From: J014 sp964486055
GTDB lineage: Bacteria; Acidobacteriota; Blastocatellia; Pyrinomonadales; Pyrinomonadaceae
Assembly (NCBI GenBank): GCA_964486055.1
Contig: CAZALE010000010.1
Coordinates: 13,104-77,103 of the forward strand
Direction of reading: 5' to 3'
DNA length: 64,000 bases
Shown: positions 25,792 to 33,936 of the stretch, piece after piece
How the letters are laid out: every line of letters begins with the position of its first letter
Position numbering within the stretch: position 1 is the first letter of the stretch
The notes under the pieces: generated by a model
Databases searched by the model: none
What the model saw: only the letters and a program-made list of their open reading frames with translations
Told to the model about the DNA's origin: nothing
Translations under genes and position numbers: made by a program

Positions 25792-26858
25792 AAAGTTTCA
25801 TAGAAAATCTATTGACTCTCAGCATAGATAAATCTCTAAAAGAAGCAGTATCTAAGGTTTTGGAAACTTTATCCGAAGGAGCCATAGTCGCTGATAACGA
25901 TACACGAATAATAATTTCAAATAGCGTTGCCAATAAGGCTTTTGCACGCTTCGGGGTACCGCTCGAAAGAATGCGTATTTCTGAGGTGTTTCGTGATCTT
26001 TCTGTTCACAATGCTTTCAAAAAAGCTTTAGATAATAACGAATCATCGCAGATCGAATTCGAATTCTTAACTCATGAAAAAAGAATCTATCGCGTATCAG
26101 TTAACTCACTCCAAATAAATGACGTAAAACTTGCAATCGGAATTTTCTACGATATCACTGAAATAGAAAGGCTTGAAAAAATCAGACAAGAATTTTTGTC
26201 CAACGTATCACACGAGTTGAGAACTCCTTTAACATCTATTCTCGCATTCGTAGAAACTTTAGAGGAAGGGGCGGTTGATGATCCTCGTAATAATCGCCGC
26301 TTCCTAGGCGTCATAAGAAAAAATGCGGAAAGAATGCAGCGATTGATTGATGATATTTTAGAGCTGTCATCAATAGAATCAGGAAAAATCAACATACAAC
26401 CTCAAAAAATCAATCTTAAAAGACTCATAGACGATATTTTTTTGAATTTGACAAATAAAGCACAGGAAAAAAACGCAGAACTGAAGAATTTAGTTCATGA
26501 AGATGCTATGATTTTTGCCGATCCTATGAGGTTAGAGCAGATGTTAACTAACCTGATAGATAATGCCATAAAGTTTAACCGTGATAATGGGCGAGTAGAA
26601 GTTGACTATCAATTCTCTGAAACTCACGATGTAATTTTGGTTCGAGATACGGGAGATGGTATCAGTTCAGATCACCTTCCTAGAATCTTTGAGAGGTTCT
26701 ATCGTGTGGATAAAGCTCGAACATCGCGTGAGAGCGGTGGCACTGGCCTAGGGCTTGCGATAGTCAAACATCTGGCTAAACTTCATGGCGGAGAAGTAGG
26801 GGTTTCTTCCACTCCAGGCCGGGGATCAACTTTTTGGATAAAAATCCCACGTTGCTAA
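25788..26858 (+). CDS. Soluble PAS-type sensor histidine kinase, PhoR-like
   Basis: A 356-aa kinase. It has a PAS-like domain (about residues 25-128), HisKA with FLSNVSHELRTPLTS (phospho-His H142), and a HATPase_c domain with N-box LTNLIDNAIKFN, G1 DTGDGIS, F-box RIFERFYRVD and G2 GGTGLGLAIVK. No transmembrane helix is found; the first 25 residues are amphipathic only. PhoR homologues are normally membrane-anchored, so this one is either soluble or held at the membrane by a partner. It is translationally coupled to the response regulator by an ATGA overlap. Confidence 0.92.
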   Translation: MKSFIENLLTLSIDKSLKEAVSKVLETLSEGAIVADNDTRIIISNSVANKAFARFGVPLERMRISEVFRDLSVHNAFKKALDNNESSQIEFEFLTHEKRIYRVSVNSLQINDVKLAIGIFYDITEIERLEKIRQEFLSNVSHELRTPLTSILAFVETLEEGAVDDPRNNRRFLGVIRKNAERMQRLIDDILELSSIESGKINIQPQKINLKRLIDDIFLNLTNKAQEKNAELKNLVHEDAMIFADPMRLEQMLTNLIDNAIKFNRDNGRVEVDYQFSETHDVILVRDTGDGISSDHLPRIFERFYRVDKARTSRESGGTGLGLAIVKHLAKLHGGEVGVSSTPGRGSTFWIKIPRC

Positions 26859-26922
26859 ATCTCTCTATCTAAAAACCAGGAATCAACTGAAAGTTTACGA
26901 TAAAAGGTGAAAGGGTTTTAAC

Positions 26923-28707
26923 TCAAAAGTTGGCGAACATTTCTGGCAGCATAGGCTTACCAAACAGGAACCCTTGAGCTTCGTCACATCTTACAAGTCG
27001 AAGAAGATTCAATTCCTCTTCTCTCTCGACGCCTTCTGCTACGACCTTCAAGCGTAATGTATGTGCTAGCGTAACTATAGCAACTATGAATTCTGCACCC
27101 CCCTGGTCCTTTGCTGATATCCCTTGAATAAACGACTTGTCTATCTTTAAACCATCCAAAGGAAGGCTTTTTAAGTAACTTAACGACGAATATCCGGTAC
27201 CAAAGTCATCTATTAAAATTTTTATTCCTAACTCTCGTAACCTACTAAGAATTTTTGCAGACTCCTTAGGATCTTTGAGTAGGATGGTTTCAGTAACTTC
27301 GAACTCTAAAAGATTTGGGTCTACGCCAGTCTCCTTGATTAATTGATGCACTTTATCAACAAAGTTTTTCTCTCGCAATTGATGAGCTGATAGATTCACG
27401 CCAACAGTAAAGCCCCTTTTCTTATCCATCCATAATCTGCATTGAGTAAAAGCTTTTCGCAAAACCCAATTGCCTAAGGGTATTATCAAGCCAGTCTCCT
27501 CGGCAAGCGGTATGAAGTCTGCTGGCGAGATCATGCCTACTTTTGGTTTATTCCATCTTATTAAAGCCTCTGCGCCTATGATCTTACCAGTTGAGATGTC
27601 AACTTTTGGCTGAAAGTGAAGCTCAAATTCATCACTTTCAATTGCCCGCCGTAGATCCATTTCCATCTTTAATCTATTCAAGGATTTCTCTGTGAGATCG
27701 CTTGTGAAAAATAACCAATTATCCCCACCCTCTTCTTTGGCTTTTTCTAATGCTATGCTGGCGTTTTTTAGTGCCTCTTGAGCGTTGCGACAATCATTGG
27801 GGAAAATACTGATTCCAGCACTGATAGTAAGCAATATTTCCTCATCGTATAGCTTTATGGATTTCTTTAAGGCGGATTTGATTTTCTCAATTAATTCGAT
27901 TACTTGCTGTTCTTTGTCTATCGTTGCCATCAGTATCGCAAATTCGTCATCAAATCGCGCTAATGTCTCGCCAGTAGAGAGACATCCTTTAACTCTAGAT
28001 ACGAACTCTCTTAAAACAGCATCACCATATTTAGTTCCTAAAATGCTATAAACTCTCTTTAGTTGATTGATCGACACTAAAACTATGGCTATTATTCTTT
28101 TGTTATATTTGGCTTGTTCTATGGCTTGCGTCAGCCTATCTTCAAATAGAAATCTATTTGGAAGATCCGTCAATGCATCATACCAAAGGAAGTGATCAGC
28201 TTCTTCAGTACGCTGCTCAACTAATATTTTCAGATGTTCTTCGTATTTCCTTTTTCCTACAAGCGATAAGTGATGCTCCAAAGCACGCTTAATCGATACT
28301 TCTAGATTATCCAGATCAAATGGTTTTTGTATATAGTCAAATGCCCCAGCCCGTATTGCGTTTATAGCACTCTCGAGATCAGCGTTGCCAGTCATCATTA
28401 CCACGACTGTATCAGGTGCTTCTTCTTTTATTTTTCTTGCTAACTCAATGCCATTCTTATCCGGTAATTTGATATCGGTTAGAATTACTGCAAATTTCTC
28501 TTCTCCCAAGATCTTAAAGGCTTCATCCGCAGATGTTGCTGTTAAACACTCATATTCTTTACTTAAGAAATCAGAGAGAAAATTACAAACTGACTCCTCG
28601 TCGTCTATCACTAACAACTTCGGCTTTTTATTCGAGGTTTCTTCTGCTGATATGTAAGAAAAGTCTGTTATAGATCCCTCCTGATTCCTTTGATAATCAA
28701 AAAACAT
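26923..28707 (-). CDS. REC-GGDEF-EAL protein, probable c-di-GMP phosphodiesterase
   Basis: A 594-aa regulator. Receiver domain (about residues 29-145) with D78 in ILTDIKLP; a linker helix; a GGDEF domain whose signature is degenerate (ARFDDEF in place of GGDEF), so cyclase activity is probably lost; and an EAL domain that looks active (GAEALIRW, FEVTET, IDDFGTGYSSLSYLK, LKIDKSF, and EGVE). It should therefore hydrolyse c-di-GMP under phosphorylation control, with the GGDEF perhaps binding GTP. The frame continues to a TTG at 28740, but the ATG at 28707 has AAGGAAGG about 11 nt upstream and is chosen. PilB elsewhere in the window carries a c-di-GMP-binding type domain. Confidence 0.92.
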   Translation of the reverse strand: MFFDYQRNQEGSITDFSYISAEETSNKKPKLLVIDDEESVCNFLSDFLSKEYECLTATSADEAFKILGEEKFAVILTDIKLPDKNGIELARKIKEEAPDTVVVMMTGNADLESAINAIRAGAFDYIQKPFDLDNLEVSIKRALEHHLSLVGKRKYEEHLKILVEQRTEEADHFLWYDALTDLPNRFLFEDRLTQAIEQAKYNKRIIAIVLVSINQLKRVYSILGTKYGDAVLREFVSRVKGCLSTGETLARFDDEFAILMATIDKEQQVIELIEKIKSALKKSIKLYDEEILLTISAGISIFPNDCRNAQEALKNASIALEKAKEEGGDNWLFFTSDLTEKSLNRLKMEMDLRRAIESDEFELHFQPKVDISTGKIIGAEALIRWNKPKVGMISPADFIPLAEETGLIIPLGNWVLRKAFTQCRLWMDKKRGFTVGVNLSAHQLREKNFVDKVHQLIKETGVDPNLLEFEVTETILLKDPKESAKILSRLRELGIKILIDDFGTGYSSLSYLKSLPLDGLKIDKSFIQGISAKDQGGAEFIVAIVTLAHTLRLKVVAEGVEREEELNLLRLVRCDEAQGFLFGKPMLPEMFANF

Positions 28708-28995
28708 ATAAAGATACTTACCTTCCTTAAAGAGACACAAGCAAGTTTGATGCCAATCAACAGAGCCACTGTTTAAGGAGTGCTGCTATTAAACTCTACT
28801 CCTGAAAATTGAAAAGAGCAAGCTGCCTGTGTCCGTTTTTTACCCATATGGTGAAAATTTCCGCAGATTCTTTCCATGCACAAGCGCATAAATCTGAGCT
28901 CTTTGTAGCAGCCAATATAGAAAAGTCCTAAAATACTTAACTTCCCAAAAAAAATCTTAGCAAAATGTCTTTGTGGCACATTTTCTGCTAATTCT

Positions 28996-29043
28996 CTAGA
29001 GCAGTAAGACTTTCATAGGCCGCTCTTCGGAGATTTTCCTCAT
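28996..29043 (-). CDS. Possible 15-aa leader peptide
   Basis: ATG at 29043 with an AGGAGGAGG ribosome site about 4-12 nt upstream, encoding MRKISEERPMKVLLL and a TAG stop. It lies 16 nt downstream (minus strand) of the hairpin and about 290 nt ahead of the REC-GGDEF-EAL gene. The ribosome site is better than that of most genes here, which is the only support for translation. No homologue is known to me. Confidence 0.3.
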   Translation of the reverse strand: MRKISEERPMKVLLL

Positions 29044-29058
29044 TTTCCTCCTCCTGTG

Positions 29059-29094
29059 AAAAAGCCAGCTTATTAAGAAATAAGCTGGCTTTTT
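29059..29094. terminator. Strong intrinsic terminator without an assigned gene
   Basis: A 16-bp perfect stem, arm AAAAAGCCAGCTTATT (29059-29074), 4-base loop, complement 29079-29094 with a T-run. On the plus strand no coding gene lies upstream until the opposite-strand gene at 28707; it ends 62 bp before the GTG of the NtrC-type gene. Confidence 0.8.
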
Positions 29095-29140
29095 AAAACT
29101 AAGTTAGAGAGATTTGGTTAGAATGAAAGTAATCCAATCA

Positions 29141-29149
29141 TGGTATAAT
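29141..29149 (+). promoter_or_regulatory. Perfect extended -10 (TGGTATAAT) for a leaderless start
   Basis: TG-G-TATAAT with TATAAT at 29144-29149. Transcription should begin about 7 bases on, at the GTG at 29156. No good -35 is present, as is usual for extended -10 promoters. Confidence 0.6.
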
Positions 29150-29155
29150 CGGCTC

Positions 29156-30541
29156 GTGGAATTTGAGTTAAATGCCCTGGTGATAGACGACGATCCGCAA
29201 GTGCGGGATCTAATAGCGGATATATTGAAGACCGCCTCTTGGCAAGTTGAGGTTGTATCAAGTGCCGAAGAGGCCATAAAGGTACTGGAAAACAAAGAAT
29301 GGGCATTGATTTTCTGTGATGTAATGCTCGAAGGGACGAATGGATATAGTGTTCTAAGACACTTTACCGAGAAGCAACTCCCAGGGCATTTTGTACTGAT
29401 CACTGGATATGGATCGGCAGCTGGCGCCTTAGATGCTACCGCTATCGGAGCACATGATTATTTGATGAAACCTTTCACTGTCGAACAGATACTCCGTATA
29501 GCAGAGGAAGCTCGCCAGCGATATATCTCTGCGCTCTTACAGGAAGAAACACAATTTAGTGATACACCTTACATACCTGAGATACCGCTGATTGGGAAAA
29601 GTCCAAAGTTTGTTGAGTGTTTAAAAATCGTAGGAAGAATTGCTAAAACTAACTTACCAGTTTTGATTACAGGCGAGTCTGGAACTGGTAAAGAGATAGT
29701 TGCGCGCACCATTCACTTAAAAAGTGATAGGGCAGATAAGCCGTTTGTAGTAGTTAATTGTGGAGCAGTTCCGACCGAGTTGATTGAATCAGAGCTCTTC
29801 GGGCATGTAAAGGGAGCCTTTACTGGTGCTGACAGAGAAAGACGTGGTCTCTGGGAAGAGGCCAATAACGGGACGATCTTTTTGGATGAGATAACAGAAA
29901 CTTCTCATCTGTTTCAGGTGAAGCTACTTAGAGTGCTCCAGGAAAATGAAATCAGACCTGTCGGCTCAAGCCGAACTAGAAAAGTTAATGCGAGGGTTTT
30001 AGCTGCTACCAATCGTGATATCGAGGAAGAGGTTGAGAAAGGAAGGTTTCGTCAAGATCTGATGTATCGACTAAATGCTATAACCATTCATCTACCGCCC
30101 TTGCGTGATAGGATCGAAGATATACCACTGCTAGCCGAATATTTCCTCTCAAAAGTTTCTGAACAAGCAGGAAGAAAATTGAGTATCTCGGATAAGGCGA
30201 TGGAAATATTAAAAGGCTACCATTGGCCAGGAAATATTAGAGAGCTGGAAAATGTGATACTACGAGCCGCCTCTTTGGCAGATAACCTGATTCATCCGAG
30301 TCATTTACCGGAAAACTTGAAGCGCACTACCCAGCAGCAAAGCAACGTCCGCTCAACAACAGACAAGGAGGTATTCGAGAGATTTTTCAAGACAGAAAGC
30401 GGGGAATGGTTACCATTGAGCGAAGTACAGAGGAGATATGCACGAATAGTCCTCGATGCCACGGGAGGCAATAAGCAAGCTGCTGCGCGCTTACTGAAAA
30501 TCGACAGAAAAACTCTCGTTAAATTGATAAGTAAAAACTAG
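29156..30541 (+). CDS. NtrC-family sigma-54-dependent response regulator
   Basis: A 461-aa activator. Receiver domain with D55 in LIFCDVMLEG and K in LMKPFT; central AAA+ domain with Walker A GESGTGKE, the sigma-54 contact loop GAFTGADRE, Walker B GTIFLDEI and arginine-finger region FRQDLMYRLN; C-terminal Fis-type helix-turn-helix (GGNKQAAARLLKIDRKTLVKLI). The frame opens at TTG 29114 and contains ATG 29123, but a terminator ends at 29094 and a perfect extended -10 lies at 29141, so the GTG at 29156 is the likely leaderless start. No cognate kinase is adjacent. The gene's stop shares a CTAG with the convergent gene. Confidence 0.9.
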   Translation: MEFELNALVIDDDPQVRDLIADILKTASWQVEVVSSAEEAIKVLENKEWALIFCDVMLEGTNGYSVLRHFTEKQLPGHFVLITGYGSAAGALDATAIGAHDYLMKPFTVEQILRIAEEARQRYISALLQEETQFSDTPYIPEIPLIGKSPKFVECLKIVGRIAKTNLPVLITGESGTGKEIVARTIHLKSDRADKPFVVVNCGAVPTELIESELFGHVKGAFTGADRERRGLWEEANNGTIFLDEITETSHLFQVKLLRVLQENEIRPVGSSRTRKVNARVLAATNRDIEEEVEKGRFRQDLMYRLNAITIHLPPLRDRIEDIPLLAEYFLSKVSEQAGRKLSISDKAMEILKGYHWPGNIRELENVILRAASLADNLIHPSHLPENLKRTTQQQSNVRSTTDKEVFERFFKTESGEWLPLSEVQRRYARIVLDATGGNKQAAARLLKIDRKTLVKLISKN

Positions 30542-30858
30542 CCCTCTGCGCTACTTCGATCTATCACAATCCTGTAAATCGCATCTAGCAAGATTGCCAC
30601 AAATAAAGCAAAAGCGAGGCTTAAAATATAACTTGCCAAAGTCAGGTCTTCAGGAGAGTTGGGAACTTTAAAGCCAAAACCGAAGATAAGCCGACTTAAT
30701 AGCCCACCTATAACAGCACCTATAGCGCCGAGAAGGAGTGAGACAAACGTGCTTCCTGTATGGCGACTTCTCATCAAGAACTGACCACTATATCCAACGA
30801 TCAATCCAAACACTATCCAACTGCCTACTACTAGGATTTCAAACGTAACTCCAGACAT
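30538..30858 (-). CDS. GlsB/YeaQ/YmgE-family small membrane protein
   Basis: A 106-aa inner-membrane protein with three hydrophobic stretches (residues 7-28, 38-62, 70-96) and the family pattern GLIVGYSGQ, GSTFVSLLLGAIGAVIGG. The family is called transglycosylase-associated, but its function is not established; related proteins respond to stress. It probably shares a transcript with dcd, 18 bp upstream. Its 3' end overlaps that of the NtrC-type gene by 4 bp. Confidence 0.75.
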   Translation of the reverse strand: MSGVTFEILVVGSWIVFGLIVGYSGQFLMRSRHTGSTFVSLLLGAIGAVIGGLLSRLIFGFGFKVPNSPEDLTLASYILSLAFALFVAILLDAIYRIVIDRSSAEG

Positions 30859-30876
30859 ATTATCACCTCCCTGAGA

Positions 30877-31464
30877 TTATACCTTAGCGTATGTAAGTCC
30901 CGTTTGATTTTGATATTTACCATTTCTATCAGCGTAAGAAATAGTGCAGACTTGATCAGATTGAAAGAATATGACTTGAGCTATACCTTCGTTAACATAC
31001 ACCCTTAAAGGTAGATTTGCTAAATTCGCTATTTCTATTACTAATCTTCCTTTCCAGCCTGCTTCCAAAGGGGTCGTGTTTACTAATAACCCAGCCCTTG
31101 CGTATGTAGATTTTCCAACAGCTATAGCTGTCACATCTTTTGGCATATTAAAGGTTTCAACTGAAACTCCTAAGCCATAAGAGTGTGGTGGTAAAAGATA
31201 ATACTTCGAACCATCCTCGGCTGTGCGAAGAGGAGGCTCTATTAACGAAGATTCATCGAAGTTTTTGGGATCTATTTCAAATCCACGCACTGGCGAGAAT
31301 ACTCTGAATCCATCATCAGCCAGTTGGATGTCATAGCCATAGCTGGAACAACCCTTGGAAATTATACGATTGCCGTCGATCAAACGAATCAACTCAGCTG
31401 AAAATGGCTTGATCAAATCAGCCTTTTCAGCCATTTCACGTATCCAAATATCTGACTTTATCAT
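30877..31464 (-). CDS. dcd: dCTP deaminase Dcd
   Basis: Deaminates dCTP to dUTP, feeding thymidylate synthesis. The 195-aa protein shows SSYGYDIQL, AVGKSTYARAGL, TPLEAGWKGRLVIEI (with the catalytic Glu) and KYQNQTGLT at the C-terminus, matching trimeric dCTP deaminases. Length is normal. The ATG at 31464 is preceded by a -35/extended -10 pair so close that the transcript should be leaderless. The YeaQ-like gene follows 18 bp downstream. Confidence 0.94.
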   Translation of the reverse strand: MIKSDIWIREMAEKADLIKPFSAELIRLIDGNRIISKGCSSYGYDIQLADDGFRVFSPVRGFEIDPKNFDESSLIEPPLRTAEDGSKYYLLPPHSYGLGVSVETFNMPKDVTAIAVGKSTYARAGLLVNTTPLEAGWKGRLVIEIANLANLPLRVYVNEGIAQVIFFQSDQVCTISYADRNGKYQNQTGLTYAKV

Positions 31465-31471
31465 CAGACAA

Positions 31472-31501
31472 AAACTAACATTTTTTTACCTTAAAACTCA
31501 A
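31472..31501 (-). promoter_or_regulatory. dcd promoter predicting a leaderless mRNA
   Basis: On the minus strand: TTGAGT (31496-31501), 18-bp spacer ending TGT, TAGTTT (31472-31477). The TG extension lies one base before the hexamer. The -10 ends 7 nt before the ATG at 31464, so +1 falls on or next to the start codon, and no ribosome site can exist. Confidence 0.6.
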
Positions 31502-31568
31502 ATATACAAAGCGCAAGTTTCAAAAAATCTTTTACTTTAATCTAAGGCCTCTATGTATAGCGTTGGTA

Positions 31569-32411
31569 TTACTGGGACTGCTCAGAAATTTTCAGTATTC
31601 CATTGATCACTTTAAAACTTAAAGTGGCCCCACCGTTTCCTATCCTCGCACTTATCCTTTTATCATTGACTTCCTCACGATCTCTAGGTTTTATGATCAG
31701 GCCATTTTCTATCTTACCCTCTTGCAAAATACTTATATCAAGCTCTGCATTTGTGTTTGCTGGTAGATTTACCTGCATTGTTCCTTTCCCGAGCCCTACA
31801 TTTAAAAACCTTCCACGCCAGCTTGAGGCCAATAAGTTTACTTCAATGTCACCACTTCCAAATGAGGCGTTGATCGTACCACCCGATACATTTAATTTAG
31901 CTTTATTGGCTTCTAAAAATTGTATAGATACATTTCCGTCAATTCCGCTGAAATTAAAATCGCCTCGACCACCATTTACTTCCACATCTGAGTAAATTGG
32001 TAGTTTCACTTTATAGTTTATCTTAAATGGTAACCCAATTAGATTTTTCGGTAATTTCTTAGCAACTCTTTTTAAATAATCTTTGTCGTGAGTTCCTACG
32101 CTAATTATCCGCATGCTATTGTAATCTTTATCAACTACGAAGCCCGTAAGAGCGGATAACTTGGCCAAGTCAGCCTCTGTCGGTGCGTTTAACTCTATCT
32201 CAGCCTCAATCAAAACTTCGTTTTTTTGCCATCCCTCAATGGAAATGCTACCATCGGGTGCTCCTGTGAGGACAATGGTGCCTCCCATGGAAAATTCATA
32301 TTTTTCTGTTCTATAAGTGGTACTTTTTAGAATACCTGTTTTGGGCTGAGAATTTGAAGTTAAAGCAAGCAAAGTCAGTAGAAACAATGTAGAAATAATA
32401 AATTTGCTCAT
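31569..32411 (-). CDS. DUF4097 (adhesin-like beta-helix) exported protein
   Basis: A 280-aa exported protein. The frame runs back to 32474, but the ATG at 32411 begins a signal peptide (about 1-22) and is preferred. The mature part opens with GGTIVLTGAPDGSISIEGW, then repeated short strands (VEVNGGRGDFNFSGIDGNVS, LNVSGGTINASFGSGDIEV), the right-handed beta-helix pattern of DUF4097. It follows a second DUF4097 gene, an anti-sigma factor and an ECF sigma factor, all on the minus strand, and is likely a product controlled by that sigma factor. Confidence 0.8.
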   Translation of the reverse strand: MSKFIISTLFLLTLLALTSNSQPKTGILKSTTYRTEKYEFSMGGTIVLTGAPDGSISIEGWQKNEVLIEAEIELNAPTEADLAKLSALTGFVVDKDYNSMRIISVGTHDKDYLKRVAKKLPKNLIGLPFKINYKVKLPIYSDVEVNGGRGDFNFSGIDGNVSIQFLEANKAKLNVSGGTINASFGSGDIEVNLLASSWRGRFLNVGLGKGTMQVNLPANTNAELDISILQEGKIENGLIIKPRDREEVNDKRISARIGNGGATLSFKVINGILKISEQSQ

Positions 32412-32445
32412 GTTATTTAATTGCCCTTTTAAAAGTGCCGAAAAA

Positions 32446-33186
32446 TTATCGCCGCAAGAAAACAATTCTACCACGCTGATTTATTACGTTTATTGTGGCA
32501 TCTCCACCTCCCACCTGTCCTATAACCCGCCGGCCTTCGCTTACGAATCTTAAGCCAAAGTCTATGAGAGAATCCACGGAAATATCCCTGGTTGAAGGTG
32601 CCGTTGCAACTATTCGAAAAGAGGACTCAAATGGGATTCTAAGCGTTATCACTCCACTGATTGAACTAAAACGATAAGTGCCACCCGGTTTTATATCTCC
32701 ATCGAAGAATATATCACCCATTACATTTTCAGCCGATACTGATAGCGCAGAAATATTTATTAATCTTATATCTCCTTCTGATGTAACGTGAGCTCTAACC
32801 AGTCCTCCGCTTATATTCGAGACGTTCAGATTCCCTATTAATGTTTCGATACTGACCGATGCTGTATGAGGCATTCTTATGTAAAAATTGACGCTCCCGA
32901 CATCCTCACGTCCCTGATTATCTTTTACGACATTTATGACTATGGTGCCAGTTAAGTTTTGTGGCGATATGATGGCAGGAGGTGATTCAAGATCAGCACT
33001 GATCTGCACTTCATCTTTATCCCAACCTTCTACGGTTATCGTCCCCGTCCTATTTATAAGCTGTAGGCGAATGTTTTTACTTGCTGGATAAGTCCTCGAA
33101 AATTTTCTTTGTGCAACTACGACCGAATCAAAATATGGAATAACGAGTAAAAACAAAAGTAAGGCGGTTTTCAATATCGAAATCAT
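32446..33186 (-). CDS. DUF4097 exported protein, second copy
   Basis: A 246-aa protein with a signal peptide (1-25, ending VVVAQ) and the same beta-helix pattern: IRLQLINRTGTITVEGW, SVSIETLIGNLNVSNISGG, SVSAENVMGDIFFDGDI and FSSISGVITLRIP. It is a diverged paralogue of the downstream gene. It lies 5 bp after the anti-sigma gene, so the two are almost certainly co-transcribed. DUF4097 proteins commonly flank ECF sigma/anti-sigma pairs; whether they sense envelope state or are simply output is not known. Confidence 0.8.
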   Translation of the reverse strand: MISILKTALLLFLLVIPYFDSVVVAQRKFSRTYPASKNIRLQLINRTGTITVEGWDKDEVQISADLESPPAIISPQNLTGTIVINVVKDNQGREDVGSVNFYIRMPHTASVSIETLIGNLNVSNISGGLVRAHVTSEGDIRLINISALSVSAENVMGDIFFDGDIKPGGTYRFSSISGVITLRIPFESSFRIVATAPSTRDISVDSLIDFGLRFVSEGRRVIGQVGGGDATINVINQRGRIVFLRR

Positions 33187-33191
33187 AGGCT

Positions 33192-33875
33192 TTAAAGTTC
33201 AGCGAATTGGCGAAGCAATTCAAGTTTTTCCTTCATTGCTGAATCCAACATCTCTACGGAGATTTCATCGTAAGGATTTTCCTCTAGATTTTTCTTATAC
33301 TCTGCAACGACTTTATCAATTTCTTCTAGGTTCCTATCAAAAACCTGCTGCAAGTTTTTGTTCCATTGATGTCGTCTTTCCTCGATTTTCTTACTCCAAT
33401 ACCGAATGGCCTCTTGCTGTTCTTCTATTTTTCTTATTCTTTCTTTCTGAGGCGGTTCAATTAAACCAATATCTGCGAGGAATTTTTCAGCTATACTCAA
33501 TTCTGTTTTTTTACCTTCTAGTTTGTCTTTATTAGCAAAATTTATTATCACTAATCCTGTTAAAATCGAACTAAACAGAGCTATTACTAATATCCCAGCG
33601 ATCAACTGCCCGAAAGAGAGTGTCCAGAATCTAGACCATAGACTCTTCGGTTTTTCGTCTCCAATTGCAGCAATGATACCGCTCCACATTTTCTCTGGAT
33701 TTGGTGCGTTTATCTCTTCTTTCTCCAATTGATTATCAATTACTGCCAGCAACTTTTCTAAAAATGTAGTGCACGTGGAGCACTGAGTTATGTGCTGCTC
33801 CGCCTCAGCACCTAGATCACTAATTTCACCAGACACTAATTTAACAAGAAGATTTTGGCAAGCTTCGCATTTCAT
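33192..33875 (-). CDS. Zinc-containing anti-sigma factor, membrane-anchored
   Basis: A 227-aa protein. The N-terminal ZAS-like motif is visible (C3, C6, then H28-x3-C32-x2-C35). It has one transmembrane helix (about residues 92-113, LIAGILVIALFSSILTGLVI) and a C-terminal periplasmic helical, coiled-coil-prone part rich in Glu/Lys/Gln, resembling the Spy/CpxP-like or heavy-metal resistance fold by composition only. It should hold the ECF sigma factor at the membrane until a periplasmic signal releases it. It lies 61 bp after the sigma gene. Confidence 0.85.
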   Translation of the reverse strand: MKCEACQNLLVKLVSGEISDLGAEAEQHITQCSTCTTFLEKLLAVIDNQLEKEEINAPNPEKMWSGIIAAIGDEKPKSLWSRFWTLSFGQLIAGILVIALFSSILTGLVIINFANKDKLEGKKTELSIAEKFLADIGLIEPPQKERIRKIEEQQEAIRYWSKKIEERRHQWNKNLQQVFDRNLEEIDKVVAEYKKNLEENPYDEISVEMLDSAMKEKLELLRQFAEL

Positions 33876-33936
33876 ATGGTCCCAAGCCCAATAACCATGA
33901 AGCTATGATTTTCAGCTCAAACCTTTGGTTGCCTTT

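Larger units (their letters stand above)
28708..29155. other. 448-bp intergenic region with orphan terminator and a leader-type mini-ORF
   Basis: Between the REC-GGDEF-EAL start (minus) and the NtrC-type gene (plus). It holds a strong hairpin at 29059-29094, a 15-codon minus-strand frame with an excellent ribosome site (28996-29043) and, on the plus strand, no plausible coding gene. A plus-strand transcript ending at the hairpin could be a small RNA. Confidence 0.5.

Noticed and set aside
28773..28979. A 68-codon minus-strand frame starting with GTG upstream of the REC-GGDEF-EAL gene.
   Set aside because: No ribosome site, no recognisable domain and mixed composition; I treat it as chance. 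The 15-codon frame just upstream has far better translation signals.
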